A DNA stretch of 35,906 nt, taken from contig JAEXAJ010000027.1 of NCBI GenBank assembly GCA_023458215.1, positions 1-35,906 of the forward strand. Direction: 5' to 3'. Below the pieces are notes generated by a model that did no database searches, was not told the DNA's origin, and saw nothing but the letters and a program-made list of their open reading frames with translations. This DNA is from Bacteroidota bacterium. Its GTDB lineage: Bacteria; Bacteroidota; Bacteroidia; Bacteroidales; Bacteroidaceae. A program made the position numbers and the translations under genes. Every line of letters begins with the position of its first letter. The first letter of the stretch is position 1. Positions 7,251 through 15,666 of the stretch are shown here, in pieces.

Positions 7251-7344
7251 TAAAAGCCGATTGTTATCAGCCATAAATAAATATTAAAAGGAAAAACAAA
7301 CTACCCCACATGCTGTTAAAGAGGAAATTCTAAAAATAACAGTT

Positions 7345-8388
7345 ATGAATTACGGTATCAGTGTTCTTTTCCGGGCCATACCCTTGTTGATGGCCCTGTT
7401 TTGCTTTGGTTACGGAGCCTTTATACTCCATGAAGGAACGGACTCAGCTAAGTATGTTGCCGGTCCGGTAGTCTTTTCATTAGGGATGATTTGTATAGCC
7501 CTATTTGCTACGGCTGCAACAATCATCAGGCAAATTATCAATACATACAATCCGGTTGCCAAATATGCCTTGCCGATTATTGGCTATCTGGCTGCAATTA
7601 TAACCTTCATTTGCGGTTGGGAATACATGAGTAGTGCAACAAATGCAAGCCATTTCGTAGCCGGTCATGTTATTTGCGGCGTAGGTTTTATCACAGCCTG
7701 CGTAGCTACTACAGCTACTGCATCTACGCGCTTTACCCTCATTCCCGCCAATTCTAAAAAGAATGACCATGACATGCCGGACAAAGCTTTCACTGCAACG
7801 CAAGGAAGTATCCTGATAGCAATTGTAACCATTATCGCATTAGCTGCATGGGTATGGACCTTTTGGTTACTGTCTCAGAGTGACAAGCACAATGCTTATT
7901 TTGTAGCAGGACATGTAATGGCGGGACTTGCCTGTATTTGCAGTAGTTTGGTGGCATTGGTGGCAACTATCGGCCGGCAGATACGCAACAACTACATGAA
8001 AGCCGAAAGGAAATTGTGGCCTGCCCTGGTCTTGATAATGGGTAGTATTAGTATAGTATGGGGACTTTTAGTCTTAACAAACAGTAACCCCGCCCTATCA
8101 TCTACCGGATATATCATGATAGGTTTGGGATTAGTATGTTATAGCATTTCCAGTAAAGTAATCCTGCTGGCAGCTATTTGGCGAAACACCTTTGTACTAG
8201 CCAGCCGAATACCGCTTATTCCGGTTTTGACAGCACTGATGTGTTTATTCCTCTCTTCCTTCTTGTTCGAGATGGCAACGCTACAAGATGTTTACTTCGT
8301 ACCGGCACGTGTACTTGCAGGTTTGGGAGGTATTTGTTTTACTTTGTTCTCCATCGTGAGCATTTTAGAAAGCGGAACATCTAAATAG
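7345..8388 (+). CDS. yhiM: YhiM-like inner-membrane protein (DUF2776)
   Basis: The 347-residue protein is almost entirely hydrophobic, with about ten membrane segments. It closely follows E. coli YhiM (about 350 residues) as I recall it, notably the SRIPLIPV segment and the ending LFSIVSILESGTSK. YhiM has been linked to acid survival in E. coli; the transported substrate, if any, is unknown. A motif of the form (H/Y)FVAGHVxxGLxxIC recurs at about residues 36, 103, 187 and 318, with a weaker copy near 252, so the protein is built from repeats of roughly 65-85 residues. Its stop overlaps the pgl stop by 8 bp on the opposite strand, leaving no room for a terminator. Confidence 0.85.
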   Translation: MNYGISVLFRAIPLLMALFCFGYGAFILHEGTDSAKYVAGPVVFSLGMICIALFATAATIIRQIINTYNPVAKYALPIIGYLAAIITFICGWEYMSSATNASHFVAGHVICGVGFITACVATTATASTRFTLIPANSKKNDHDMPDKAFTATQGSILIAIVTIIALAAWVWTFWLLSQSDKHNAYFVAGHVMAGLACICSSLVALVATIGRQIRNNYMKAERKLWPALVLIMGSISIVWGLLVLTNSNPALSSTGYIMIGLGLVCYSISSKVILLAAIWRNTFVLASRIPLIPVLTALMCLFLSSFLFEMATLQDVYFVPARVLAGLGGICFTLFSIVSILESGTSK

Positions 8389-9097
8389 CCTCCCCTTTCT
8401 GCTCAGCCAGAACATCCATATACAATTCGACATTCTCGGCATGGTGTGCTACATAAGCTGCCGGCCCTGTATCACCCGAGTCGAGAATGTCGTGAACCAC
8501 TTCCGCTTTGCTCTTTCCGGTAATAAAAAAGATCACCCTTTTGGCGGCAAACAGCAAGCAACCTGTCATAGCAATACGCAATTGTCCATTATAAGGATTC
8601 GTGCTCACTTCGTAAGGCTGGAAAGACGATAACAGATACTCTTGTCCCGGAAAGATGGAAGAGGTATGACCGTCATCTCCGGCACCGAGCAAAACAGCAT
8701 CAAAAGTTGGAAAGCCGCGCCAAAGAGGTACGGTACGATTGACCAATGCTGAGTAACGCTTTGCCTCACTCTCCGGCGGATAATTTCCAAAGATAGGATA
8801 AATATATTCATCGGGCATTCTTACTTCATCCAGCAACAGACGACGCATAGTGCCATAATTACTATCCGAATCGTCGGGAGGCACACATCGTTCATCCACC
8901 CAATAAATACGCATTCGTCGCCAAGGTGTGATTTTTTTATATTCATGCGCCCATATATCAAACATTAGTGAAGGGGTAGTTCCACCACTAAACGCAAAAT
9001 AAAAAATCTTTTCCGGCTCACGCGCCATCATGGCAATCAAATGCTTGATTAGTGCATGTGCCGTTTCGGTAGCCGTACTGTAAACATAACTTTTCAT
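8381..9097 (-). CDS. pgl: 6-phosphogluconolactonase
   Basis: The 238-residue protein hydrolyses 6-phosphogluconolactone, the second step of the oxidative pentose phosphate pathway. It has the NagB/DevB-type landmarks SGGTTP (phosphate binding), YWVDERCVPPDDSDSNYG and LLGAGDDGHTSSIFPG. The start at MKSYVYS (9097) overlaps the zwf stop as ATGA, showing translational coupling. An upstream in-frame ATG at 9136 would overlap zwf by more than 40 nt and adds no family sequence. It is the last gene of the gnd-zwf-pgl operon. The 3' end overlaps the convergent YhiM-like gene. Confidence 0.93.
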   Translation of the reverse strand: MKSYVYSTATETAHALIKHLIAMMAREPEKIFYFAFSGGTTPSLMFDIWAHEYKKITPWRRMRIYWVDERCVPPDDSDSNYGTMRRLLLDEVRMPDEYIYPIFGNYPPESEAKRYSALVNRTVPLWRGFPTFDAVLLGAGDDGHTSSIFPGQEYLLSSFQPYEVSTNPYNGQLRIAMTGCLLFAAKRVIFFITGKSKAEVVHDILDSGDTGPAAYVAHHAENVELYMDVLAEQKGEAI

Positions 9098-10590
9098 AAC
9101 TCGCAATATTCGTCTGTGTTTGTTAAATTCTTGCATGGATTAGTCCAATCAGCACCATGTTCGTGCATCATAGCCTCACTTTCTAAGGGGCCCCAAGTAC
9201 CTACAGGATAACCGTACAACGGAGCATCCGGATGTTCTTTCCAGTATTTCAGCACCGGATCGAAGAAACGCCAGGAAGCTTCTACAGCATCACTACGGGT
9301 AAAGAGGGTAGGATCTCCTTGAATACAGTCTTCAATCAAGCGGGCATAAGCATCACCCGTAGGCAAACCTCCCAACTTATCATAACTGAAGTCCATCATT
9401 ACTTGTTTGACATCAAACCCCGGTCCAGGGACTTTCATGCCGAACTTCAGCACGATACCTTCGTTAGGTTGTAGCCGCAGTATCAGTTTATTGGCACGCG
9501 GGCAATGTCCACCTTCGCAACGGAACATTTGATGTGGGGTTTCACGAAAATGAACCACAATCTCTGTAACCTTTGTCGGCATCTGCTTTCCTGTACGAAT
9601 GTAGAAAGGAACTCCATTCCACCGCCAGTTATTGATGCCGATTTTCATGGCAATATAAGTCTCCGTACGGGAGTCGGGCGGTATATTCTTCTCTTCCCGG
9701 TAACCCGGTTTCTTGCCCGAAGCGGTATATTGTCCACGAACGATATGCTCATTCAGGTCTTCTTCGGTCAAGGGAGCAAGCGACTCATATACTTTCACCA
9801 CTTCGTTTCTGAAATTATCTGCGTTAAAGACGGCAGGAGGTTCCAGCGCGGTAAGAGCCACAAGCTGTATCAAGTGATTCTGAACCATATCACGTAGTGC
9901 ACCCGTACCATCGTAGAAGCCGCCACGTTGCTCAATCCCCAAATTCTCGACCGCAGTAATTTCTACATAATCTATATAGTTGCGATTCCACAAGGGTTCA
10001 AATATACCATTGGCAAAACGAAAAGCCAGAATATTTTGCGCAGTTTCTTTGCCCAAGAAATGATCGATACGGTAAATCTGATGTTCTTTAAAAACAGAAG
10101 CATAAATCTTATTAAGCCTCTTTGCAGACTCCAGATCATACCCGAATGGTTTCTCCACAACAATACGTGATTGGGGACGATTCAGACGGGCAGCTTTCAG
10201 ATGAAGCGGAATCACTCCGTACAAAGAAGGAGGAGTAGCGAGATAGAACAACAGATTATCCGGTTTGCTTTCACCGGTCAGTTCCTGCAAGCGTTTATCG
10301 AGCCTATCATATCCTTCGGCTTCGGCGGGGTCTAAAGTAAGATAGGACAAATGACTGCAAAAGTCCTTCATCTTCTCCTCCATCTGTTCCTTTATCGCCA
10401 CATATTTAATTAACTCATTATATATATACTCTTGATAATGGCTATCCGTATAGTCGGTACGCCCTATTCCTAAGATGGAAAAGCCTTCCGGCAAGCGTCC
10501 GTCAGTATAGAGAGTATACAGTGCCGGCATCAATTTGCGTTTAGTCAAATCGCCCGATGCACCAAATATTATCATTACAAATTTATTCAT
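9094..10590 (-). CDS. zwf: Glucose-6-phosphate dehydrogenase
   Basis: This 498-residue enzyme oxidises glucose 6-phosphate to the lactone with reduction of NADP+ (or NAD+). It has the N-terminal Rossmann motif GASGDLTKRKLMPAL and the active-site block YRIDHFLGKETAQN. The usual family segments (VVEKPFGYD, GRGGADEV-free C-domain with YIRTGK and FDPVLKYW near the end) are also present. Length is normal. It begins 13 nt after the gnd stop and overlaps pgl by 4 nt, so the three genes are one transcript. This is the committed NADPH-generating step. Confidence 0.96.
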   Translation of the reverse strand: MNKFVMIIFGASGDLTKRKLMPALYTLYTDGRLPEGFSILGIGRTDYTDSHYQEYIYNELIKYVAIKEQMEEKMKDFCSHLSYLTLDPAEAEGYDRLDKRLQELTGESKPDNLLFYLATPPSLYGVIPLHLKAARLNRPQSRIVVEKPFGYDLESAKRLNKIYASVFKEHQIYRIDHFLGKETAQNILAFRFANGIFEPLWNRNYIDYVEITAVENLGIEQRGGFYDGTGALRDMVQNHLIQLVALTALEPPAVFNADNFRNEVVKVYESLAPLTEEDLNEHIVRGQYTASGKKPGYREEKNIPPDSRTETYIAMKIGINNWRWNGVPFYIRTGKQMPTKVTEIVVHFRETPHQMFRCEGGHCPRANKLILRLQPNEGIVLKFGMKVPGPGFDVKQVMMDFSYDKLGGLPTGDAYARLIEDCIQGDPTLFTRSDAVEASWRFFDPVLKYWKEHPDAPLYGYPVGTWGPLESEAMMHEHGADWTNPCKNLTNTDEYCEL

Positions 10591-10603
10591 ATTCGTTCAG
10601 GCT

Positions 10604-12079
10604 TTACACATTATAACTACCCGATTTTGTATCGCCCCCATGCCCGGTCCAGTTTTCATGGAAGAATTGTCCGCGAAGCTCATCTACTCTTTCAAAGGTG
10701 TGTGCACCGAAATAATCGCGTTGTGCCTGAATCATATTAGCAGGCAACTGTGCCGACATGAGCGAATAGAAATAATTCAACGCAGAAGAGAAAGCAGGAA
10801 CAGGAAGTTCTTCTTTCATAGCTTGGGCTACCAGTTGCTTCCAGCCGGGGAGCAATTGTTGCATCTCTGCTTTAAAATAAGGGGCTAATAAAAGATGCTT
10901 TGGCTTCTCATTAGCCTCAAATGCAGCCGCAATATCATTCAAGAAGATACTGCGGATAATGCAGCCTCCGCGCCACATGCGGGCGATGGAAGCCAAATCG
11001 AGGTTCCAGCCGAAAGCTTCGGAAGCACGCTGCAAGACGGCAAAGCCTTGTGCGTAGGATACGAGTTTGGAGGCGTACAATGCCGAATAGATATCTTCTA
11101 CCATTTCCGGTTTGTTATATAGCACTTGCGAACGATGTCTTACAAATTGCTTGGAAGCAGTTTCACGCAAAGTCTTTTGTGCTGAAAGGCTGCGTTCGAA
11201 CACTGCCGTAGCAATCAGTCCCAACGGCATACCCAGCTCCATGGCATTGATAACCGACCATTTGCCGGTACCTTTCTGCCCTGCCGTATCGAGTATTCTA
11301 TCTATCAGGTAATCTCCGGTCTTATCTTTATGACGTAAGATATTGGCAGTGATTTCAATCAGGTAGCTACGCAATTTGCCTTCGTTCCAATAAGAAAAAA
11401 CCTGAGCCATCTGCTCATTGTTCAGGTCGAGCAGTCGCTTCATCACCCAATAGGCCTCGGCTATCAACTGCATGTCGCCATACTCAATGCCATTGTGTAT
11501 CATCTTGACGAAATGTCCGGAACCGGCAGGTCCTATCCATTGACAACAAGGCGTATCGTCCGAAGCTTTCGCAGCAATACTTTGCAGGATGGGTTTTACT
11601 TCTTCCCAAGCGCTTACGGAGCCACCCGGCATAATAGAAGCGCCGTTCAACGCTCCTTCTTCCCCACCCGAAACACCGGCACCCACGAAACGGAAACCTT
11701 TCTTTTCGGCAAGCACCACCCGGCGGTTGGTATCTTCGTAGTTAGAGTTACCACCGTCTATCAGAATATCGCCTTCTGACAAAAGGGGGAATAATTGTTC
11801 CATCAGTTCGTCTACCGCACTGCCGGCACGAACCATCATCATTATTTTACGCGGAGCAGCAATAGAAGCCACAAAATCGGCTATGTCTGTAAAGCCTTCA
11901 ATACTCTTTCCTTTGGCACGGCCGTTAATGAAACGTTCCACTACTCCTTCTTCCACTCCCGGCACCGTGCGATTGTACACTGAAACCTTCCATCCTTTAT
12001 CTGCCATATTGAGTGCAAGGTTCTCTCCCATCACAGCCAGTCCGATAAGTCCAATGTCTGTTTTATTTAAATTCTCCAT
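10604..12079 (-). CDS. gnd: 6-phosphogluconate dehydrogenase, decarboxylating
   Basis: The 491-residue enzyme converts 6-phosphogluconate to ribulose 5-phosphate and CO2 with NADP+. The N-terminal dinucleotide fold is GLAVMGENLALNMADKGW. The signature IDGGNSNYEDTNRR and the substrate loop GAGVSGGEEGALNG are intact. The catalytic block GPAGSGHFVKMIHNGIEYGD holds the catalytic lysine. The C-terminal tail (GHGGDTKSGSYNV) covers the active site of the partner subunit. The start at MENLNKTDIG (12079) is preferred over the frame-open ATG at 12121, because the extra 14 residues lie outside the family. It is the first gene of the gnd-zwf-pgl operon and is divergent from the symporter at 12207. Confidence 0.95.
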   Translation of the reverse strand: MENLNKTDIGLIGLAVMGENLALNMADKGWKVSVYNRTVPGVEEGVVERFINGRAKGKSIEGFTDIADFVASIAAPRKIMMMVRAGSAVDELMEQLFPLLSEGDILIDGGNSNYEDTNRRVVLAEKKGFRFVGAGVSGGEEGALNGASIMPGGSVSAWEEVKPILQSIAAKASDDTPCCQWIGPAGSGHFVKMIHNGIEYGDMQLIAEAYWVMKRLLDLNNEQMAQVFSYWNEGKLRSYLIEITANILRHKDKTGDYLIDRILDTAGQKGTGKWSVINAMELGMPLGLIATAVFERSLSAQKTLRETASKQFVRHRSQVLYNKPEMVEDIYSALYASKLVSYAQGFAVLQRASEAFGWNLDLASIARMWRGGCIIRSIFLNDIAAAFEANEKPKHLLLAPYFKAEMQQLLPGWKQLVAQAMKEELPVPAFSSALNYFYSLMSAQLPANMIQAQRDYFGAHTFERVDELRGQFFHENWTGHGGDTKSGSYNV

Positions 12080-12206
12080 ATACTTGTAAATTTTGTCTTT
12101 GTTATGAAACAAAATGCTCATATCATTTGTTCGTATGAATTTCGAAAATAAAATATTACTTTTGCAATCGATAGATCAATCACACTAAAGTGTAATCTTA
12201 AAGCTT

Positions 12207-13388
12207 ATGAAAAAGATCCATGTCGGTTTATTGCCGCGTATTATTATCGCCATCCTCTTGGGCATTCTTTTCGGAAACTTTCTCCCTGCTCCGCTGGTAC
12301 GTCTGTTTGTAACTTTCAACAGCATATTCAGTGAATTCCTGAACTTTTCCATACCTCTCATTATCTTGGGATTAGTGACCATTGCGATTGCTGATATCGG
12401 CAAAGGGGCAGGAAAAATGCTTTTGGTTACGGCGCTCATAGCATACGGCGCTACGCTCTTTTCAGGATTTCTATCTTATTTTACAGGCATGACTGTATTT
12501 CCTTCGCTCATCACTCCCGGAGTACCTCTCGAAGAAGTGAGTGAAGCGCAGGGCATTTTGCCTTATTTTTCGGTAGCGATACCTTCTTTAATGAATGTGA
12601 TGTCTGCACTTGTGCTGGCTTTCACCCTGGGGCTTGGGCTGGCATATATTAAAAGCGACGCACTAAAGAATGTAGCACGGGATTTTCAAGAGATTATTGT
12701 CCGCATGATTAGTGCCGTAATACTTCCTTTACTGCCGATATATATTTTCGGCATTTTTCTCAACATGACACATTCCGGTCAGGTATTCGGTATATTAATG
12801 GTATTTATTAAGATTATCGGGGTTATCTTCCTGCTGCATATTTTCTTGTTGATATTTCAATATAGCATCGCGGCATTATTCGTGCACAAAAATCCTTTCA
12901 AGCTTTTAGGACGGATGTTGCCGGCATATTTTACGGCATTGGGTACCCAATCATCGGCGGCAACCATTCCCGTTACTTTGGAACAGACCAAGAAGAATGG
13001 GGTTTCTGCCGATATCGCCGGGTTTGTTATTCCGCTGTGCGCTACCATTCACTTGTCGGGAAGTACATTGAAGATTGTTGCTTGTGCGTTGGCATTGATG
13101 ATTATGCAGGGCATGCCGCACGATTTCTCGCTATTTGCAGGATTTATCTTTATGCTTGGCATTACGATGGTGGCCGCTCCGGGTGTACCGGGTGGGGCTA
13201 TTATGGCAGCATTGGGGATTCTACAATCCATGCTGGGATTCGATGAATCGGCACAAGCGCTGATGATTGCACTCTACATTGCGATGGATAGTTTCGGAAC
13301 AGCCTGCAACGTGACGGGTGACGGAGCTATTGCGTTGGTGATAGACAAGATACTGGGGAAGAAACAGGTTCGTCCGGCTAATCACTAA
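12207..13388 (+). CDS. Glutamate-transporter-fold (DAACS) cation symporter with altered substrate site
   Basis: The 393-residue membrane protein has the two-hairpin fold of the dicarboxylate/amino acid:cation symporter family. HP1 is GTQSSAATIPVTL, TM7 is PLCATIHLSGSTLK, HP2 is AAPGVPGGAIMAA and TM8 is MDSFGTACNVTGDGA. Two family positions differ from GltPh. The sodium motif NMDGT is HLSGS here, and the TM8 arginine that binds the acidic side chain (R397 in GltPh) is glycine, while the N and D of NVTGD remain. This argues against a true dicarboxylate substrate and for a neutral amino acid or another solute. A TACTTTTG box at 12157-12164 may be its -7 element; no good -33 box is seen. Confidence 0.85.
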   Translation: MKKIHVGLLPRIIIAILLGILFGNFLPAPLVRLFVTFNSIFSEFLNFSIPLIILGLVTIAIADIGKGAGKMLLVTALIAYGATLFSGFLSYFTGMTVFPSLITPGVPLEEVSEAQGILPYFSVAIPSLMNVMSALVLAFTLGLGLAYIKSDALKNVARDFQEIIVRMISAVILPLLPIYIFGIFLNMTHSGQVFGILMVFIKIIGVIFLLHIFLLIFQYSIAALFVHKNPFKLLGRMLPAYFTALGTQSSAATIPVTLEQTKKNGVSADIAGFVIPLCATIHLSGSTLKIVACALALMIMQGMPHDFSLFAGFIFMLGITMVAAPGVPGGAIMAALGILQSMLGFDESAQALMIALYIAMDSFGTACNVTGDGAIALVIDKILGKKQVRPANH

Positions 13389-13481
13389 CCACTAATCACT
13401 AATAACTATATAAGTTTTGTCATCTCACAAAAAATGACGAATTTTGTCCCTTTCAAAAAACAGAAACAAAATTAATTCAGA

Positions 13482-14558
13482 ATGAAGAAAGCTCTTATCT
13501 CCGGAATTACCGGGCAGGACGGTTCGTTCCTTGCCGAATTCCTTTTACAAAAAGGATATGAGGTACACGGTATCTTACGCCGTTCCTCCTCTTTCAATAC
13601 AGGCCGCATAGAACATCTCTATTTTGACGAGTGGGTGCGGGACATGAAGCAAAGTCGCCACATCAACCTGCACTATGGCGATATGACGGATTCCTCTTCC
13701 CTCATCCGCATCATTCAACAAGTGCAACCGGATGAGATTTACAATCTCGCCGCACAGAGCCATGTAAAAGTATCCTTCGATGTGCCCGAATACACTGCCG
13801 AAACCGATGCCGTAGGTACGTTGCGCATGCTCGAAGCTGTGCGCATTCTGGGAATGGAGAAGAAGACGAAGATATACCAGGCATCGACTTCCGAACTTTT
13901 CGGCAAGGTGCAGGAAGTTCCTCAAAAGGAAACGACTCCGTTCTATCCTCGCAGCCCGTACGGTGTAGCCAAACAATACGGTTTTTGGATCACCAAGAAC
14001 TATCGCGAAAGCTACGGCATGTTTGCCGTAAACGGCATTCTGTTCAACCACGAGAGCGAACGCCGTGGCGAGACTTTCGTAACCCGTAAGATAACCCTTG
14101 CCGCCGCCCGTATCGCACAAGGTTTTCAAGACAAATTATACTTGGGTAACCTCGACTCACTGCGCGACTGGGGATATGCCAAGGATTACGTGGAATGCAT
14201 GTGGCTCATCCTGCAACACGACACTCCGGAAGATTTTGTAATCGCTACCGGAGAGATGCATACCGTTCGTGAGTTTGCCACGCTCGCTTTCCGTGAAGTG
14301 GGCATCGAACTGCGTTGGGAAGGCGAAGGCGTAGATGAAAAAGGTATCGACGTGAAGACCGGAAAAGCAATTGTAGAGGTTGATCCTAAGTATTTCCGCC
14401 CGGCAGAAGTGGAACAACTCTTGGGAGACCCCACGAAAGCCAAAACATTGTTGGGATGGAACCCACGCCAAACCAGTTTTGAGGAACTCGTACGTATCAT
14501 GGCGGCACACGACATGAAGTTCGTGAAGAAGTTGCACCTGAGAAGTAAAGAAGATTAG
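13482..14558 (+). CDS. gmd: GDP-mannose 4,6-dehydratase
   Basis: The 358-residue short-chain dehydrogenase converts GDP-D-mannose to GDP-4-keto-6-deoxymannose. The NADP+ motif is [15 protein letters not shown]. The catalytic Thr/Glu region is [14 protein letters not shown], and the Tyr-Lys pair is in YGVAKQYG. The binding segment [18 protein letters not shown] is typical of GMD. It precedes fcl by 18 nt to that gene's ATG, and together they form the de novo GDP-L-fucose route known in Bacteroides surface fucosylation. GC content is a little higher than in the genes to the left. Confidence 0.96.
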   Translation: MKKALISGITGQDGSFLAEFLLQKGYEVHGILRRSSSFNTGRIEHLYFDEWVRDMKQSRHINLHYGDMTDSSSLIRIIQQVQPDEIYNLAAQSHVKVSFDVPEYTAETDAVGTLRMLEAVRILGMEKKTKIYQASTSELFGKVQEVPQKETTPFYPRSPYGVAKQYGFWITKNYRESYGMFAVNGILFNHESERRGETFVTRKITLAAARIAQGFQDKLYLGNLDSLRDWGYAKDYVECMWLILQHDTPEDFVIATGEMHTVREFATLAFREVGIELRWEGEGVDEKGIDVKTGKAIVEVDPKYFRPAEVEQLLGDPTKAKTLLGWNPRQTSFEELVRIMAAHDMKFVKKLHLRSKED

Positions 14559-14576
14559 AAATAAATTTTGATTGTT

Positions 14577-15653
14577 ATGTTAGACAAAAACGCTAAAATA
14601 TACATCGCAGGCCATCGCGGACTGGTAGGCTCTGCCATCTGGAAAAACCTGCAAGAGAAAGGCTACACCAACCTTGTAGGCAAAAGCCACAAAGAACTCG
14701 ACCTGCTCGATGGAGTAGCTGTCCGCCAATTCTTCGATGAAGAGCAACCGGAATACGTTTTCCTTGCCGCCGCCTTCGTGGGCGGTATCATGGCGAACAG
14801 CATCTACCGTGCCGACTTTATCTACAAGAACCTGCAAATTCAGCACAACATCATCGGTGAAAGTTTCCGCCACAACGTGAAGAAACTTCTTTTCTTGGGA
14901 AGCACCTGCATCTATCCCCGTGATGCCGAGCAACCGATGAAAGAAGATGCCCTGCTCACCTCTCCGCTGGAGTACACCAACGAGCCATACGCCATCGCCA
15001 AGATTGCCGGACTGAAAATGTGCGAAAGCTTCAACCTGCAATACGGTACAAATTACATCGCCGTGATGCCCACCAATCTTTACGGACCTAACGACAACTT
15101 CGACTTGGAGCGCAGCCACGTCCTCCCCGCCATGATCCGCAAGATACATCTCGCCCATTGCCTGAAGCAGAATGACTGGGATGCCATACGCCGGGACATG
15201 AATCTCCGCCCCGTAGAAGGTATCAACGGAGACAGCAGCCGGGAAGATATTCTGGCTATCCTCGACAAATACGGCATCAGTCCGGAAGAAGTAAAGCTAT
15301 GGGGCACCGGCACCCCGCTGCGTGAGTTCCTTTGGAGCGAAGAGATGGCAGACGCCAGCGTCTTCGTCATGGAACAGGTAGACTTCAAAGATACCTACAA
15401 ACAAGGCGATAAAGACATCCGCAACTGCCACATCAACATCGGCACAGGCAAGGAAATCACCATCCGCCAACTTGCCGAACGAATCGTAGCCACCGTGGGT
15501 TATCAAGGCAAACTGACCTTCGACAGTACCAAACCCGACGGTACCCTGCGCAAGTTGACCGATCCTTCCAAACTTCACTCCCTGGGCTGGCACCACAAAG
15601 TGGAAATTGAAGAAGGGGTACAACGGATGTATGACTGGTATTTAAAGAAATAA
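14577..15653 (+). CDS. fcl: GDP-L-fucose synthase
   Basis: This 358-residue epimerase-reductase finishes GDP-L-fucose synthesis from the product of Gmd. It has the GHRGLVGSA dinucleotide motif, LGSTCIYP (active-site Ser/Cys region), NEPYAIAKIAG with the Tyr-Lys pair, and MPTNLYGPNDNFD. The ATG at 14577 is used; a TTG three codons earlier (14568) is possible but unlikely. An insertion of about 45 residues (RRDMNLRPVEGINGDSS to SPEEVKLWG) before GTGTPLREF is longer than in the E. coli enzyme. As far as I recall, this is usual in Bacteroides. It is co-transcribed with gmd. Confidence 0.95.
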   Translation: MLDKNAKIYIAGHRGLVGSAIWKNLQEKGYTNLVGKSHKELDLLDGVAVRQFFDEEQPEYVFLAAAFVGGIMANSIYRADFIYKNLQIQHNIIGESFRHNVKKLLFLGSTCIYPRDAEQPMKEDALLTSPLEYTNEPYAIAKIAGLKMCESFNLQYGTNYIAVMPTNLYGPNDNFDLERSHVLPAMIRKIHLAHCLKQNDWDAIRRDMNLRPVEGINGDSSREDILAILDKYGISPEEVKLWGTGTPLREFLWSEEMADASVFVMEQVDFKDTYKQGDKDIRNCHINIGTGKEITIRQLAERIVATVGYQGKLTFDSTKPDGTLRKLTDPSKLHSLGWHHKVEIEEGVQRMYDWYLKK

Positions 15654-15666
15654 TAAGCGATTAAGT

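Noticed and set aside
13382..13410. CACTAACCACTAATCACTAATAAC repeats after the symporter gene
   Set aside because: A few imperfect 7-8 nt copies in a stop-codon-rich spacer; too short to call a repeat element.
13575..15158. Long minus-strand ORFs under gmd and fcl
   Set aside because: They are antisense frames in GC-richer genes with strong codon structure on the + strand.
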